A DNA stretch of 64,000 bases from Caldilineaceae bacterium. GTDB lineage: Bacteria > Chloroflexota > Anaerolineae > Caldilineales > Caldilineaceae. Below, piece after piece: positions 52,997 through 61,800 of the stretch. Positions within the stretch are counted from its first letter, which is position 1, and each line of letters opens with the position of its first letter. The position numbers were made by a program, and so were the translations under genes. The stretch covers positions 4,601,022 to 4,665,021 of the forward strand of contig OY282376.1 in the NCBI GenBank assembly GCA_958295845.1, written 5' to 3'. The notes under the pieces were generated by a model that saw nothing but the letters and a program-made list of their open reading frames with translations, was not told the DNA's origin and did not search any database.

Positions 52997-53311
52997 TGGG
53001 GTGGGATTGGCTTGGTTTGCATTGGTTTTGTTTGGGTAAGGCGGAAATTTTTTCCATGATGCCATAGGATTGGAGTTGGGGGGTAATTTGGGGTGGGTTT
53101 GGGGGATGGGGGTGCGGAGAATTCGTGGAAGGCGTCTGCAGGAAACTGGAGCGAGGGGGGTTTGGCGGCGGGAGAAGAGTGATGCTGCTGGCTATTTCAT
53201 CTCGAAGCCGCAGTCGTCGAATTTGAGCGTGCGGATGTTTTCGGTGACCATGCGTAGCCTTAGTCGGGCGCAATGGAGGGGAAGTGGGTATTTCTTGCCT
53301 TCAGGGGTCGA

Positions 53312-54400
53312 TTACTCCAGCCGCACCTTTACTTTTAGCCGGTTCAAGCGACTCCTCCATGCAAGCAGCCCTTCGTGCTGGAGTCTGCCGACAACTATAC
53401 CTGGCGCGATTTCCTGTTCGGCGGCAAAGTTGCGGATGGCGTCCTCGCTGCGGTAGGCGTCGGCGGCGAGGAAGCGCTGCCAAGCAGGCTGGGGAATCAG
53501 GAAGTTTGCCGCCCATTTGTTTGCCTCGGCCTCATCTCCTTCGTCACCGTTCGTGTCTCCGTCAACGTAGACACTCTTCTTGCTGTGCAGAAGGATGTGT
53601 GCGGCTTCATGGAATAGGCTGAACCAGATCTGGTCGTCTGAACCGTGACGCCCGCTCAGCGCAATCAGCGGCTTTCGGGGTGAGAGCCACCTTGCCGCTC
53701 CGCTCAGGCGCGTCTTGGGCAGTGGCTTTACGCACACAAGAGCAACGCCGGCTTCATTGCAAAGTTGGCGCGCTTCGACGAAGGCTTGCGGAAACTTTTC
53801 GCGTGTCAATTGGCGGGCTTGCTTTAGAGCTCCCATGAAGGCGGCCCTGTCGAAGTCTTGCAGAGCTTGCCCTTCGGCCTCAATTTCGGCTAGCCGAAGC
53901 CAAGCGGCCAGGGCAAAGCTGTTGCTTTCGAAGCTCAGGGAATGCCGGTAAGCCACCGCAACTGTTTCATTCCTTACCGTCCATGCTTCAATAGAGGCCA
54001 CACCAAAGAAGGTCAACAGCTCGGTAACTTTCTCTCCTGCAGAGGACGCTTTGCGGGTCACGCCTCTTTTGACCAGTTCGTTAAGGGGGAAGCTGCGCGC
54101 CCAGTCCTCGGACGCTTCAGCTTCCCTGGCTTCGGCCTCTCTCATCTGGTGTAGGCGATAGCGTTTCTCGATGCCAAGCCAGATATTGGCACTGACGCCC
54201 AAGACTTTCTCAAACTGAAGCGCGGTCTTCGCTTCAACGGGCGCCTTTCCGGCAATGATGTCGCTGATGAACTTGGGAGAGCGTCCGCATCGCCGGGCAA
54301 ACTCGGCCTGCGAGATTCCATTCGCCTCCAGCCGCTCCTCCAGGACCCATCCCGGCGGTACGGCATAATCGGGCTGGAACGGATAGGTTGTTGGAACCAT
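53312..54400 (-). CDS. HTH (XRE) - ImmA/IrrE metallopeptidase fusion, antitoxin of a HigBA-like pair
   Basis: A 362-residue protein. The N-terminal XRE helix-turn-helix (about 18-75: LEERLEANGISQAEFARRCGRSPKFISDIIAG) is followed by a helical region and an ImmA/IrrE metallopeptidase domain with H264-E265-A-A-H268 and a downstream E292-type ligand (DEAEANKWAANFLIP). It is the downstream gene of a toxin-antitoxin pair with the HigB-like gene. The HTH should bind the palindrome near the promoter; the protease part may cleave a partner. Fusions of this type are known in the family. Confidence 0.88.
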   Translation of the reverse strand: MVPTTYPFQPDYAVPPGWVLEERLEANGISQAEFARRCGRSPKFISDIIAGKAPVEAKTALQFEKVLGVSANIWLGIEKRYRLHQMREAEAREAEASEDWARSFPLNELVKRGVTRKASSAGEKVTELLTFFGVASIEAWTVRNETVAVAYRHSLSFESNSFALAAWLRLAEIEAEGQALQDFDRAAFMGALKQARQLTREKFPQAFVEARQLCNEAGVALVCVKPLPKTRLSGAARWLSPRKPLIALSGRHGSDDQIWFSLFHEAAHILLHSKKSVYVDGDTNGDEGDEAEANKWAANFLIPQPAWQRFLAADAYRSEDAIRNFAAEQEIAPGIVVGRLQHEGLLAWRSRLNRLKVKVRLE

Positions 54401-54488
54401 GCCTCTTTCCTCCTTCAGTGATAGGCAATCACTTTGATAACCGGTGTTGCGGCCCTAATCACGGCGTCCTGCTCGATAGCCATTGCCT

Positions 54489-54824
54489 CTAATGATAGTC
54501 AACCACCTCCAGGACAGTGATTACTGTCACCTGTTCAAGGTCAATCCCGCCATCCTCTTTGCGCGGCAGCGGATTATGAGCTGGCACGAAGACAAGCCTG
54601 TAGGGGTGGACAAGGTAGACGGCAAACTGCTCGTCGCGATCGCCGGTGAGTTGGTGCATTCGGTCGGGCGGCGTTGCCGGCACTTCAGACAGTGTTTCGG
54701 CGTCCAGCAGAACTGCAAGCCGAATCATGATTATGCGGGCTGCACGGGCCCCGTATTCTCTTCTGAGTGTCCTTTCTGAACTGAAGACCGTCGCAAGTTT
54801 ACGGTTTCTGAAAGAGATCTCCAT
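54489..54824 (-). CDS. HigB-like toxin (RelE/ParE fold, plasmid-maintenance killer)
   Basis: A 111-residue protein starting MEISFRNRKLATVFSSERTLRREYG, a typical HigB beginning, then RAARIIMIRLAVLLDAETLSEVP and a C-terminal VTVITVLEVVDYH. It is predicted to be a ribosome-dependent mRNA endonuclease. The in-frame extension to 55010 crosses the promoter and operator and was rejected. The gap to the HTH-ImmA gene is 88 bases. Confidence 0.85.
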   Translation of the reverse strand: MEISFRNRKLATVFSSERTLRREYGARAARIIMIRLAVLLDAETLSEVPATPPDRMHQLTGDRDEQFAVYLVHPYRLVFVPAHNPLPRKEDGGIDLEQVTVITVLEVVDYH

Positions 54825-54855
54825 AGGGTTTCCCGTACGAATATCGCATTTTTCA

Positions 54856-54870
54856 TTACCAAAATGGTAA
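54856..54870 (-). promoter_or_regulatory. Palindromic operator for the higBA-like pair
   Basis: TTACCA-AAA-TGGTAA, a perfect 6+3+6 inverted repeat overlapping the -10 hexamer. Position fits autorepression by the HTH antitoxin. Confidence 0.68.
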
Positions 54871-54892
54871 CATAATTGGAAACACTTGTCAA
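54864..54892 (-). promoter_or_regulatory. Sigma-70 promoter of the higBA-like pair
   Basis: On the minus strand TTGACA (54887-54892), 17-base spacer, TACCAT (54864-54869), 40 bases upstream of the toxin start codon. Confidence 0.7.
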
Positions 54893-55404
54893 ATGGCTTT
54901 GCTTTTTCTCGCAAGCCTTGCGACAGTTTGTACCGTCCTGATCGATGCCGATTATCGACGGCACGGTCGCGCCCGGACGATTCCGTTGGAGGTTTCTCTT
55001 GGATTCGCACAGAGAATTAGAAAGGATCACCTCGACCAAACTAAGCGCCACCATCTCGGCAGATCAGTACGGTACGCTCGGTACTCAGAAATGGGTCTCG
55101 CAGTGGAGGGATCGACTCACATGATGCACGTAGCTGTCCACTGCGGCCAGACATTCGACAGACGTCAGAATATAGGCGTCCAGCTGTTCCAAGGCGATAA
55201 GGATAGGAATACTACCCGGAACACGAGAGTAGTTCCATACTGTCCCTTTCCACACTATATTCCGATGCCAGTTCGACACGGCACGCAACCTTTCGACAGG
55301 CACCATACCGCCTCTCATGCTTTGGTCGATGTTCCACAGCCATTAAATCTCAAGTAAACTACCAGTCTCTACTGCGTGACTTCATTCACCATCAGGACTT
55401 GAAT
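54893..55404. other. Intergenic region without a convincing gene
   Basis: Short frames on both strands (for example 55085-55318, minus, 77 codons) lack a good ribosome-binding site and any recognised pattern. The base composition is lower in GC than flanking genes. Possibly a remnant of an inserted gene. Confidence 0.4.
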
Positions 55405-57258
55405 ATGCCTTCGACACTTGATACGTTTGCCGACCCGCCGACGGAGTTTTCGGTGCTGCCTTTTTGGTTTTTGAATGACAACCTTGATGCTGATGAGATC
55501 CGGCGGCAGATTGGGGATTTTGAAGCGCATGGGGTGCATGGGTTCATTATTCATCCGCGGGTGGGCCTGCCGCGCTCTTTGGGGTGGATGTCGGAGGCGC
55601 TGCTGGAATTTTATGATGTTGCGATAGAGGAGGCGGAGCGGCGGGGGATGCAGGTGGTGCTGTACGATGAGGGGATGTATCCTTCGGGGTCTTCGGCAGG
55701 GCAGGTGGTAGAGGAGAATCCGGGCTATCAGACGCGCTGCTTGGCGGCGCGGGGGCTGGCGGAGGGGGAGGAGCCGAGGCTGCAGGCGGATGAGACGCCA
55801 GTGGCAGTGGTGAGGAGGCAGGGTGGCGAGCGGCTGGCGGTGATCGACCGCAAGATGGACGCTTATATTCGAGGGCTGCACTATATTGACGGCGGTCCGG
55901 CGGAGGATGAGCCGCTGGCTGGGGATCTGCTCAATCCGGAGGCGGTGGCTTGTTTTATCCGGCTTGTTTACGATAAGTTCTATGAGCGGTTCGGGGCGCA
56001 TTTTGGGGGGCTGATTCCGGCGATATTTACGGATGAGCCGAGCCCGGTGGGCAAGCCGCGGGAGCGGGGGGTGTGGCCGGGGACGACGGGGATTCTGGCG
56101 CATGTGAACCGGCTGCTGGGCTATGATTTCACGCCGCATTTGGCGGCACTGTGGCATGATGATGAGCCGGAGGCGGAGCGATACCGGGCGGATTACGAGC
56201 GGGCGATCGCGCTGCGGATGGAGGAGACGTGGTACGCGCAGTTATATGACTGGTGTACGGAGCATGGAATTGCGCTGACGGGGCATCCGGCGAAGGCGGA
56301 CGATTTGGGCGCGGAACGCTATTTTCACATGCCCGGCCAGGATATCGTGTGGCGGTGGGTGCTGCCGGACGATCCGACGGCGCTTGAGGGGCCGCAGTCG
56401 ACGCAGGGAAAATGCGGCAGCTCGGCGATGATCCATACGGGGCGGCGACGCAACGCGAACGAACTGTGCGGCGCCTTCGGACACGAGCTGACGTGGGAGG
56501 AGATGAACTGGCTGGCGGACTGGTGCTTTGTGCGGGGCACGAACATGCTGTTCCCACACGCGTTCTACTACAGTGTGCGGGGGATTCGCTGGGATGAGCG
56601 GCCGCCGGACGTGGGGCCGAACAGTGCCTGGTGGGGGCGGTATAAGAGCTACGCGGACCGGTGCCGGCGGCTGAGCTGGCTGAATACGGACAGCCATCAC
56701 TTTTGTTCAGTGGCGATTTTGGGCAAGGTGGACTGGCTACCTTGGGAGCCGGCGAAGGTCCTGTTTCAGCACCAGCGCGATTTCAATTACGTGGAGGAGC
56801 GGCATCTGTGGGAGGACGCGGTCGTGGACGAGCGCGGCATTCGTCTGGCGGGGATGCACTACGAGGCGGTGCTGACGATGCACGAGCCGGATGCGCGTAC
56901 GGGGGAAGCGCTGCTGAGGCTGGAAGAGGCCGGACGACTGCTGCGGTGCGGACCGGAAACGCCGGCAGGAGAGATATTGGGCTTTGTCGATGGATTGGTG
57001 GCGGCGGATGTCGTTGTCGAACCAGCGGCGCCGGCGCTGCGCGTGCGGCGTGTGCAGAAGGGCGGCCGGGACTGGTGGATGCTATTTAACGAGGAGGGCG
57101 CGTCGCTTGCGGGGCAGGTACAACTGGACGCGGAGGGCCCGTTCCTTCAGCTGGACCCGTGGACGGGGCAGGGTCGACCCTGGGAAAATGGCAGCAGGGT
57201 CTCTCTCGACGGATACCAACTGACCGTCGTCTGTACCGATGGGGCCAACGCCCAATAG
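55405..57258 (+). CDS. Glycoside hydrolase-like TIM-barrel protein (GH106-related)
   Basis: A 617-residue protein with no signal peptide. Residues 18-100 read VLPFWFLNDNLDADEIRRQI...GVHGFIIHPRVGLP...GMQVVLYDEGMYPSGSSAGQVV, a pattern I associate with uncharacterised glycosyl hydrolases related to alpha-L-rhamnosidase GH106. A likely acidic catalytic strand is FTDEPSPVG near 206-214, and HPAKADDLG follows later. The C-terminus is a small beta domain. Probably acts on an imported oligosaccharide. The ATG at 55405 follows a GGACTTGA stretch; an alternative TTG lies 6 bases earlier. Confidence 0.72.
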   Translation: MPSTLDTFADPPTEFSVLPFWFLNDNLDADEIRRQIGDFEAHGVHGFIIHPRVGLPRSLGWMSEALLEFYDVAIEEAERRGMQVVLYDEGMYPSGSSAGQVVEENPGYQTRCLAARGLAEGEEPRLQADETPVAVVRRQGGERLAVIDRKMDAYIRGLHYIDGGPAEDEPLAGDLLNPEAVACFIRLVYDKFYERFGAHFGGLIPAIFTDEPSPVGKPRERGVWPGTTGILAHVNRLLGYDFTPHLAALWHDDEPEAERYRADYERAIALRMEETWYAQLYDWCTEHGIALTGHPAKADDLGAERYFHMPGQDIVWRWVLPDDPTALEGPQSTQGKCGSSAMIHTGRRRNANELCGAFGHELTWEEMNWLADWCFVRGTNMLFPHAFYYSVRGIRWDERPPDVGPNSAWWGRYKSYADRCRRLSWLNTDSHHFCSVAILGKVDWLPWEPAKVLFQHQRDFNYVEERHLWEDAVVDERGIRLAGMHYEAVLTMHEPDARTGEALLRLEEAGRLLRCGPETPAGEILGFVDGLVAADVVVEPAAPALRVRRVQKGGRDWWMLFNEEGASLAGQVQLDAEGPFLQLDPWTGQGRPWENGSRVSLDGYQLTVVCTDGANAQ

Positions 57259-57275
57259 CCCCTAGATTGTGAAAT

Positions 57276-57334
57276 AAAAAAAAGAGAGCGACTCTGAGTT
57301 TTGCCGCCCGCCCCAGATTCTGGGGCTTGGCGAC
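57276..57334 (-). terminator. Probable intrinsic terminator region of cspA (possibly bidirectional)
   Basis: On the minus strand a GC-rich hairpin (GCCCCA...TGGGGC within 57303-57334) is followed by a small AGAG-TCG-CTCT stem (57285-57295) and a run of eight U (57276-57283). It lies between the convergent glycoside-hydrolase-like and cold-shock genes. Confidence 0.55.
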
Positions 57335-57372
57335 AAATAAGTCACTCCCTGCTATGACAAACGGACCGATAC

Positions 57373-57594
57373 TCAGGCCACGCTCTGACGCCTCACAACG
57401 TTGCTGGCGGCAGGGCCCTTCGGGCCGTCCTCAATCACGAATTCAACCTGATCACCTTCCGCAAGACTGCGGAAGCCCTCCGACTGGATGGCGGAGAAAT
57501 GCACAAACACGTCGGGTCCGTCCTCGCGGGCGATGAAGCCATAGCCCTTCTGATCACTGAACCACTTCACCGTACCGACTACTGTTTCACTCAT
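57373..57594 (-). CDS. cspA: Cold shock protein (CspA family)
   Basis: A 73-residue OB-fold RNA-binding protein: MSETVVGTVKWFSDQKGYGFI with RNP1 KGYGFI (16-21) and RNP2 VFVHF (29-33). An RNA chaperone, often induced by cold or constitutively needed. It has its own promoter and a leader of about 150 bases, typical of the family. Confidence 0.95.
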   Translation of the reverse strand: MSETVVGTVKWFSDQKGYGFIAREDGPDVFVHFSAIQSEGFRSLAEGDQVEFVIEDGPKGPAASNVVRRQSVA

Positions 57595-57748
57595 GGTGAG
57601 TAAACTCCTCTGCTAACTGCGACTACCAGATAAGGCGCAAAACAACCCGCGCACTGACTGGCGATACTACATGAAAAATGCCCCCTGCCCCATTGCATGT
57701 GGGGAACGTCCCAACGTAGAGCTGTCAGAACACAAACTGGTTTTGCTG
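57595..57748 (-). promoter_or_regulatory. Long 5' leader of the cold shock gene
   Basis: About 150 transcribed, untranslated bases between the predicted start point and the ATG, including short CCCC/GGGG pairings. Such leaders in cspA genes can act as temperature-responsive RNA. Confidence 0.5.
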
Positions 57749-57754
57749 CATATA

Positions 57755-57783
57755 AGCATACTTCAGGCTGGAACGCTTGTCAA
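57755..57783 (-). promoter_or_regulatory. Sigma-70 promoter of cspA
   Basis: On the minus strand TTGACA (57778-57783), 17-base spacer, TATGCT (57755-57760): a near-consensus housekeeping promoter. Confidence 0.75.
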
Positions 57784-57970
57784 ATTGGGTAAAAGCTAGA
57801 TTGATACCACTGCGGGCGGGATGGTCTGCTTGGCCCGGAGGGTGGTCCGGATGGACTGCAAACAGGAGGTAGGGTAGACTTGATGGCCAGGCGCGTTGAC
57901 AGTTTTCTAGTGATGCGCAATTGGCGCCGTCCGCTGTTGATGATCCACCGATTTCGGGAGATCAACCATA

Positions 57971-58771
57971 ATGTATTCAGTACTGGCCGTCGATTTAGAC
58001 GACACGCTTCTGGAAGATTCCACGACGATTTCGGCGCGCACGATGGCTGCGTTGGACAGTTGGCAGGCCGCGGGCCGCAGGATCGTGGTTGCGACCGGAC
58101 GCCCGCCGCGTTCGACGAAATCGATCCACTCTTTTCTGAACGACTTTCCCATGATCTGTTACAACGGCGCCTGGATCGAACTGCAGGGCAACGTTCTGTT
58201 TCAGTCGACGATTCCGGTAGACGATGCCCGCCGCATCGTCGGCGCGATCCAAAGTGGGGCCCCCGGCTGCCGGTTGGGGGTCGAAATTGACGATGCGCTT
58301 TATGTTAACCGGGAGGTTGAGTGGCCGGGAGCCCATTTTGTCAGCGATGTGCTGGCACATACCGACCGCCCCGCGGCCAAGATCCTGACTTCGTTGGAGG
58401 AGCTGGACGCGGCGCAGCCACTGTCGCTCAATGGCCAGGCAGTTGTGGGGAAACCGTCGGAGACATTGCTGCGCGATCTGCCGAGAACGAGCCGCGCCTT
58501 GATATCGCCCAAGTATGACCTGGTCCAGGTGATCCCGTGCGGCACATCGAAGGCGGCGGCGCTGCGCTGGCTGCTGGACCGGTGGGGCGTTGGCATGGAG
58601 GAAGTGATCTCGTTCGGCGATGACGTTAACGACGTGGAGATGATTGCCGAGGCGGGGCTTGGGGTGGCGATGTCGAACGCGGTGCCAGAGGTGAAGGCGG
58701 TGGCGGACCGGATGACGGGCGGTAACAAGGAGGACGGGGTGGCGGTTGTGTTGGAGGAGTTTTTGGGTTGA
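57971..58771 (+). CDS. HAD-superfamily hydrolase, Cof/IIB type
   Basis: A 266-residue phosphatase. Motif I VDLDDTLL (D8 nucleophile, D10), motif II ATGRP, and motif III/IV SFGDDVNDVEMI near 215-226; the C2B cap lies between. It likely dephosphorylates a sugar phosphate or similar metabolite. GGGAG lies about 10 bases before the ATG. Single gene between cspA (divergent) and the liv-type operon. Confidence 0.9.
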   Translation: MYSVLAVDLDDTLLEDSTTISARTMAALDSWQAAGRRIVVATGRPPRSTKSIHSFLNDFPMICYNGAWIELQGNVLFQSTIPVDDARRIVGAIQSGAPGCRLGVEIDDALYVNREVEWPGAHFVSDVLAHTDRPAAKILTSLEELDAAQPLSLNGQAVVGKPSETLLRDLPRTSRALISPKYDLVQVIPCGTSKAAALRWLLDRWGVGMEEVISFGDDVNDVEMIAEAGLGVAMSNAVPEVKAVADRMTGGNKEDGVAVVLEEFLG

Positions 58772-58820
58772 GTGGTTGAAAGTTTTTGATTTCTGATTGT
58801 GACTACCGCAATGCGGGTGC

Positions 58821-58844
58821 TAGAATTCAATGCATTGAATTCTA
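58821..58844. promoter_or_regulatory. Perfect 24-bp palindrome upstream of the liv/acyl-CoA synthetase operon
   Basis: Half-site TAGAATTCAATG (58821-58832) followed directly by its exact reverse complement (58833-58844), 51 bases before the first ATG of the operon. It is AT-rich within GC-rich surroundings. It is likely an operator for a dimeric repressor such as a TetR-type acyl-CoA sensor. Confidence 0.68.
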
Positions 58845-58895
58845 CAATAAGGGACCTGATTCGGTTTCAATGGCCCTGCCACTGCGGCTCACAGA

Positions 58896-59687
58896 ATGAC
58901 CCCTGCGGAACTCCCCACAGCAACTGAGAGCATCCTACAGGTCGAGGGCGTAACCCTCTCCTTCGGTGGTACGACTGTACTGGACGAGGTCGACTTCGAC
59001 GTGCGTCCAGGGGAGATTCGCGCCATTATCGGCCCCAATGGCGCGGGTAAGACTTCGATGCTCAACTGCATCAGTGGATTTTACCGCCCGCAGCAGGGCA
59101 GATTGGTCTTCCAGGGCGAACATGACCTGACCGGCGCCAGAAGGGTGGCGCAGCTGGGCATCGCCCGCACTTTCCAGAACATCGGTCTCTATACCTACCT
59201 GAGCGCGCTCGACAATATGATGGCGGCGCGGCATATACACATGCGCCAGAATATGCTGGCGAGCGCACTCTTTTGGGGCTTTGCGCGCAAGGAGGAGGCA
59301 CGGCACCGGGCGGTAGTCGAGGAGTTGATCGACTTCCTGGAGATCGCGCACATTCGCAAGACGATGGTCGGCGCTCTGCCTTACGGGCTGCGCAAGCGGG
59401 TCGAGTTGGGTCGGGCGCTGGCGCTGGAGCCGAAGCTGCTGCTGCTGGATGAACCGATGGCGGGCATGAATGCCGAGGAGAAGGAGGATATGGCGCGCTT
59501 TATCCTCGACATCCATGAGCGTCGCGGGGTGACGATTATCCTGGTCGAACATGATATGACACTCGTGATGGACATTGCGGACCGGATCGTCGTCCTGGAT
59601 TTTGGCAATAAGATCGCGGACGGCGGGCCGGACGAGATCGGGCGCGACCCGGAGGTCATACGCGCCTATTTGGGACAGGCGAGTTGA
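58896..59687 (+). CDS. Branched-chain amino acid-type ABC transporter ATP-binding protein (LivG)
   Basis: A 263-residue ABC ATPase: Walker A GPNGAGKT (46-53), the LivG-style signature LPYGLRKRVELGRAL, Walker B LLLLDEPMAGMN, and EHDMTLVMDIADRI with the switch His. First gene of an operon with an acyl-CoA synthetase and two permeases. Its stop directly abuts the next ATG. Confidence 0.92.
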   Translation: MTPAELPTATESILQVEGVTLSFGGTTVLDEVDFDVRPGEIRAIIGPNGAGKTSMLNCISGFYRPQQGRLVFQGEHDLTGARRVAQLGIARTFQNIGLYTYLSALDNMMAARHIHMRQNMLASALFWGFARKEEARHRAVVEELIDFLEIAHIRKTMVGALPYGLRKRVELGRALALEPKLLLLDEPMAGMNAEEKEDMARFILDIHERRGVTIILVEHDMTLVMDIADRIVVLDFGNKIADGGPDEIGRDPEVIRAYLGQAS

Positions 59688-61616
59688 ATGACTGAGACGA
59701 ACGGCCCGGAGACGGTTCCCCAACATTTCTTGAGACAGGTCAGATCCCGCGGCGCCGGGGAGGTCGCGCTGCGCGACAAGGAGTTCGGCATCTGGCGGGA
59801 GTTCAGCTGGCAGGAATCCTGCGAGCAGGTGCGGCAGTTTGGCCTGGGTCTGCAGGAGTTGGGCCTGGCGCGCGGTGATCATGTCGCGACGATTGGCGAC
59901 AATGACCGGCAGTATTTGTGGGCCTATCTGGGGCTGCAGGCGGTGGGCGGCGTGCAGGTGGGGTTGTTCACCGACGCGACCGCTGAGGAGGCCGCTTATA
60001 TCATCGACCACAGCGACGCCCGCTTTGTCCTGGCGCAGGACCAGGAGCAGGTGGACAAGGTGCTGGCGGTGCGGGACCGCATTCCCAAGGTCGAGCGCGT
60101 GGTTTACTGGGACGAGCGGGGGCTGTGGGAGTACGACGATGCCTGGCTCGCCAGTTACGAAGAGGTTTGCCGGCTTGGAGAGGAGGCGGCCGCCCGGGAG
60201 CCGTCACGATTTGAAGAGGAGGTGGCGCAGGGGCGCGTCGCTGACCTGGCTATTCTTAGCTATACGTCGGGCACGACGGGCCGCCCCAAAGGCGCGCTGC
60301 TCAGCCATGAGAACATACTCCGTTCGACCGAGGCCTTTACGCAGGTGGAACCGCTGTACGATAGCGACAACCATGTGAGCCTGCTGCCGCTGGGCTGGAT
60401 CGCTGAGCACGCGTGGGGCGTTGCGCCGCATTGTGTGCATGGCTTGATTCTGAATTTTCCGGAAAGCCCGGAGACGGTGCGCGAGAACGTGCGCGAGATT
60501 GCGCCGCAGCGGGTACTTTACAATTCGCGGCTTTGGGATGCGCTGCTGGGAACGATCCAGGTGCAGATGGCGGAGTCTTCGTGGATCAACCGCAAGCTGT
60601 ACGAGATTTTTCTGCCTGTGGGTCGGCGGCTGGCGGACAGGAAGCTGGCGGGCGAGACGGCATCGCCGGGGTTGCGGCTCGCGTATCAGATCGGTGACTG
60701 GTGCCTATTCCACCCGTTGCGGGACAAGCTGGGGTTCACCAAGCTGCGGGCCGCGTATACGGCCGGCGGCGCGCTGAGCCCGGATGCGATGCGCTTTTTT
60801 CACGCGCTGGGCATCAACCTGAAACAGATATATGGATTAACTGAAGTGACCGGAAGTGGTACAATTCATTGGGACAATGACATCAAGATTGCCAGTGTTG
60901 GGCGGCCTGGGGGCGGCGTATCGGTGCGCACGGCTGAGGACGGCGAGATCCAGATTGGCGGTCCAACGGTGTTTCAGGGCTATTACAACAATCCGGAGGC
61001 GACGGCGGAGGCGATAATTGAAGAGAACGGCGAGCGCTGGTTTCGCACAGGGGACGCGGGCCACATCGACGAAGACGGCCACCTGATCTATCTGGACCGG
61101 ATGGCGGATATGATCACGCTGGCCAACGGTGAGCGGTACGCGCCGCAGTTCATCGAAGGGCGGCTCAAGTTCAGCCCCTACATTCTGGACGTGATGGCTG
61201 TGGGCGGGCCGGCGCAGGAATACGTTACCGCCTTGATCATCATCAACTTTGAAAATGTGAGCAGCTGGGCGGAAAGGCAGGGCATTGGATTCACCACGTT
61301 CGCCGACCTTTCGCAGAAGGACGAGGTCTGCGAACTGATCCGGCAGACGGTGGTGGAGGTGAATGCAGAGATGCCGCCGACGAGCAGGTTGCGGCGGTTT
61401 GTGCTGATGCCGAAGGAGTTTGACGCAGACGAGTCGGAGATGACACGCTCGCGCAAGTTGCGCCGCGACGTCCTTTACACGCGCTATGACGAGATGATCG
61501 GGGCGATGTATGCGGAGCAGAAAAGGATTCAGGTGCAGACGCCGGTACGCTACCAGGACGGCCGTGAAGGCGTGATTGAGACGGATCTGCGAATTGTGGA
61601 CTGCAGTGGTCAGTGA
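59688..61616 (+). CDS. Long-chain fatty-acid/aromatic acyl-CoA synthetase (AMP-forming)
   Basis: A 642-residue ANL-superfamily ligase with YTSGTTGRPKG (192-202), YGLTEVTGSG and RTGDAGHIDEDGHLIYLDR. It activates a carboxylic acid to its CoA thioester at the cost of ATP to AMP. Located between livG and livH-like genes, it probably activates the acid brought in by the transporter, a vectorial arrangement seen in other bacteria. The C-terminal CSGQ and the TGA stop lie inside AGTGGTC/AGTGATC heptads. Confidence 0.92.
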   Translation: MTETNGPETVPQHFLRQVRSRGAGEVALRDKEFGIWREFSWQESCEQVRQFGLGLQELGLARGDHVATIGDNDRQYLWAYLGLQAVGGVQVGLFTDATAEEAAYIIDHSDARFVLAQDQEQVDKVLAVRDRIPKVERVVYWDERGLWEYDDAWLASYEEVCRLGEEAAAREPSRFEEEVAQGRVADLAILSYTSGTTGRPKGALLSHENILRSTEAFTQVEPLYDSDNHVSLLPLGWIAEHAWGVAPHCVHGLILNFPESPETVRENVREIAPQRVLYNSRLWDALLGTIQVQMAESSWINRKLYEIFLPVGRRLADRKLAGETASPGLRLAYQIGDWCLFHPLRDKLGFTKLRAAYTAGGALSPDAMRFFHALGINLKQIYGLTEVTGSGTIHWDNDIKIASVGRPGGGVSVRTAEDGEIQIGGPTVFQGYYNNPEATAEAIIEENGERWFRTGDAGHIDEDGHLIYLDRMADMITLANGERYAPQFIEGRLKFSPYILDVMAVGGPAQEYVTALIIINFENVSSWAERQGIGFTTFADLSQKDEVCELIRQTVVEVNAEMPPTSRLRRFVLMPKEFDADESEMTRSRKLRRDVLYTRYDEMIGAMYAEQKRIQVQTPVRYQDGREGVIETDLRIVDCSGQ

Positions 61617-61632
61617 TCAGTGGTTAGTGGTC
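61605..61632. repeat. AGTnnnn heptad repeat, 4 units overlapping a stop codon
   Basis: AGTGGTC, AGTGATC, AGTGGTT, AGTGGTC. The TGA of the acyl-CoA synthetase is inside the second unit. Confidence 0.85.
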
Positions 61633-61800
61633 AGTGTGCGCCGCCGAAAATCAGGTGGGAGCGGGTGGTTTAGCAGGGGATCAGATGACATCCTTTTGGT
61701 CTTATAGAGAATCGATTGTCCGGTGGAAGTCGATCGAATTAGCGATGCGATTGCCCGAGCTTACGGGGCGTTTACTTTTCAATTGTTGCCGGGAAGTACG

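Noticed and set aside
55085..55318. 77-codon frame (minus) near the HigBA-like locus
   Set aside because: The composition is less biased than a shadow frame and it might be a gene remnant, but there is no recognisable family or Shine-Dalgarno, so it was not called as a gene.
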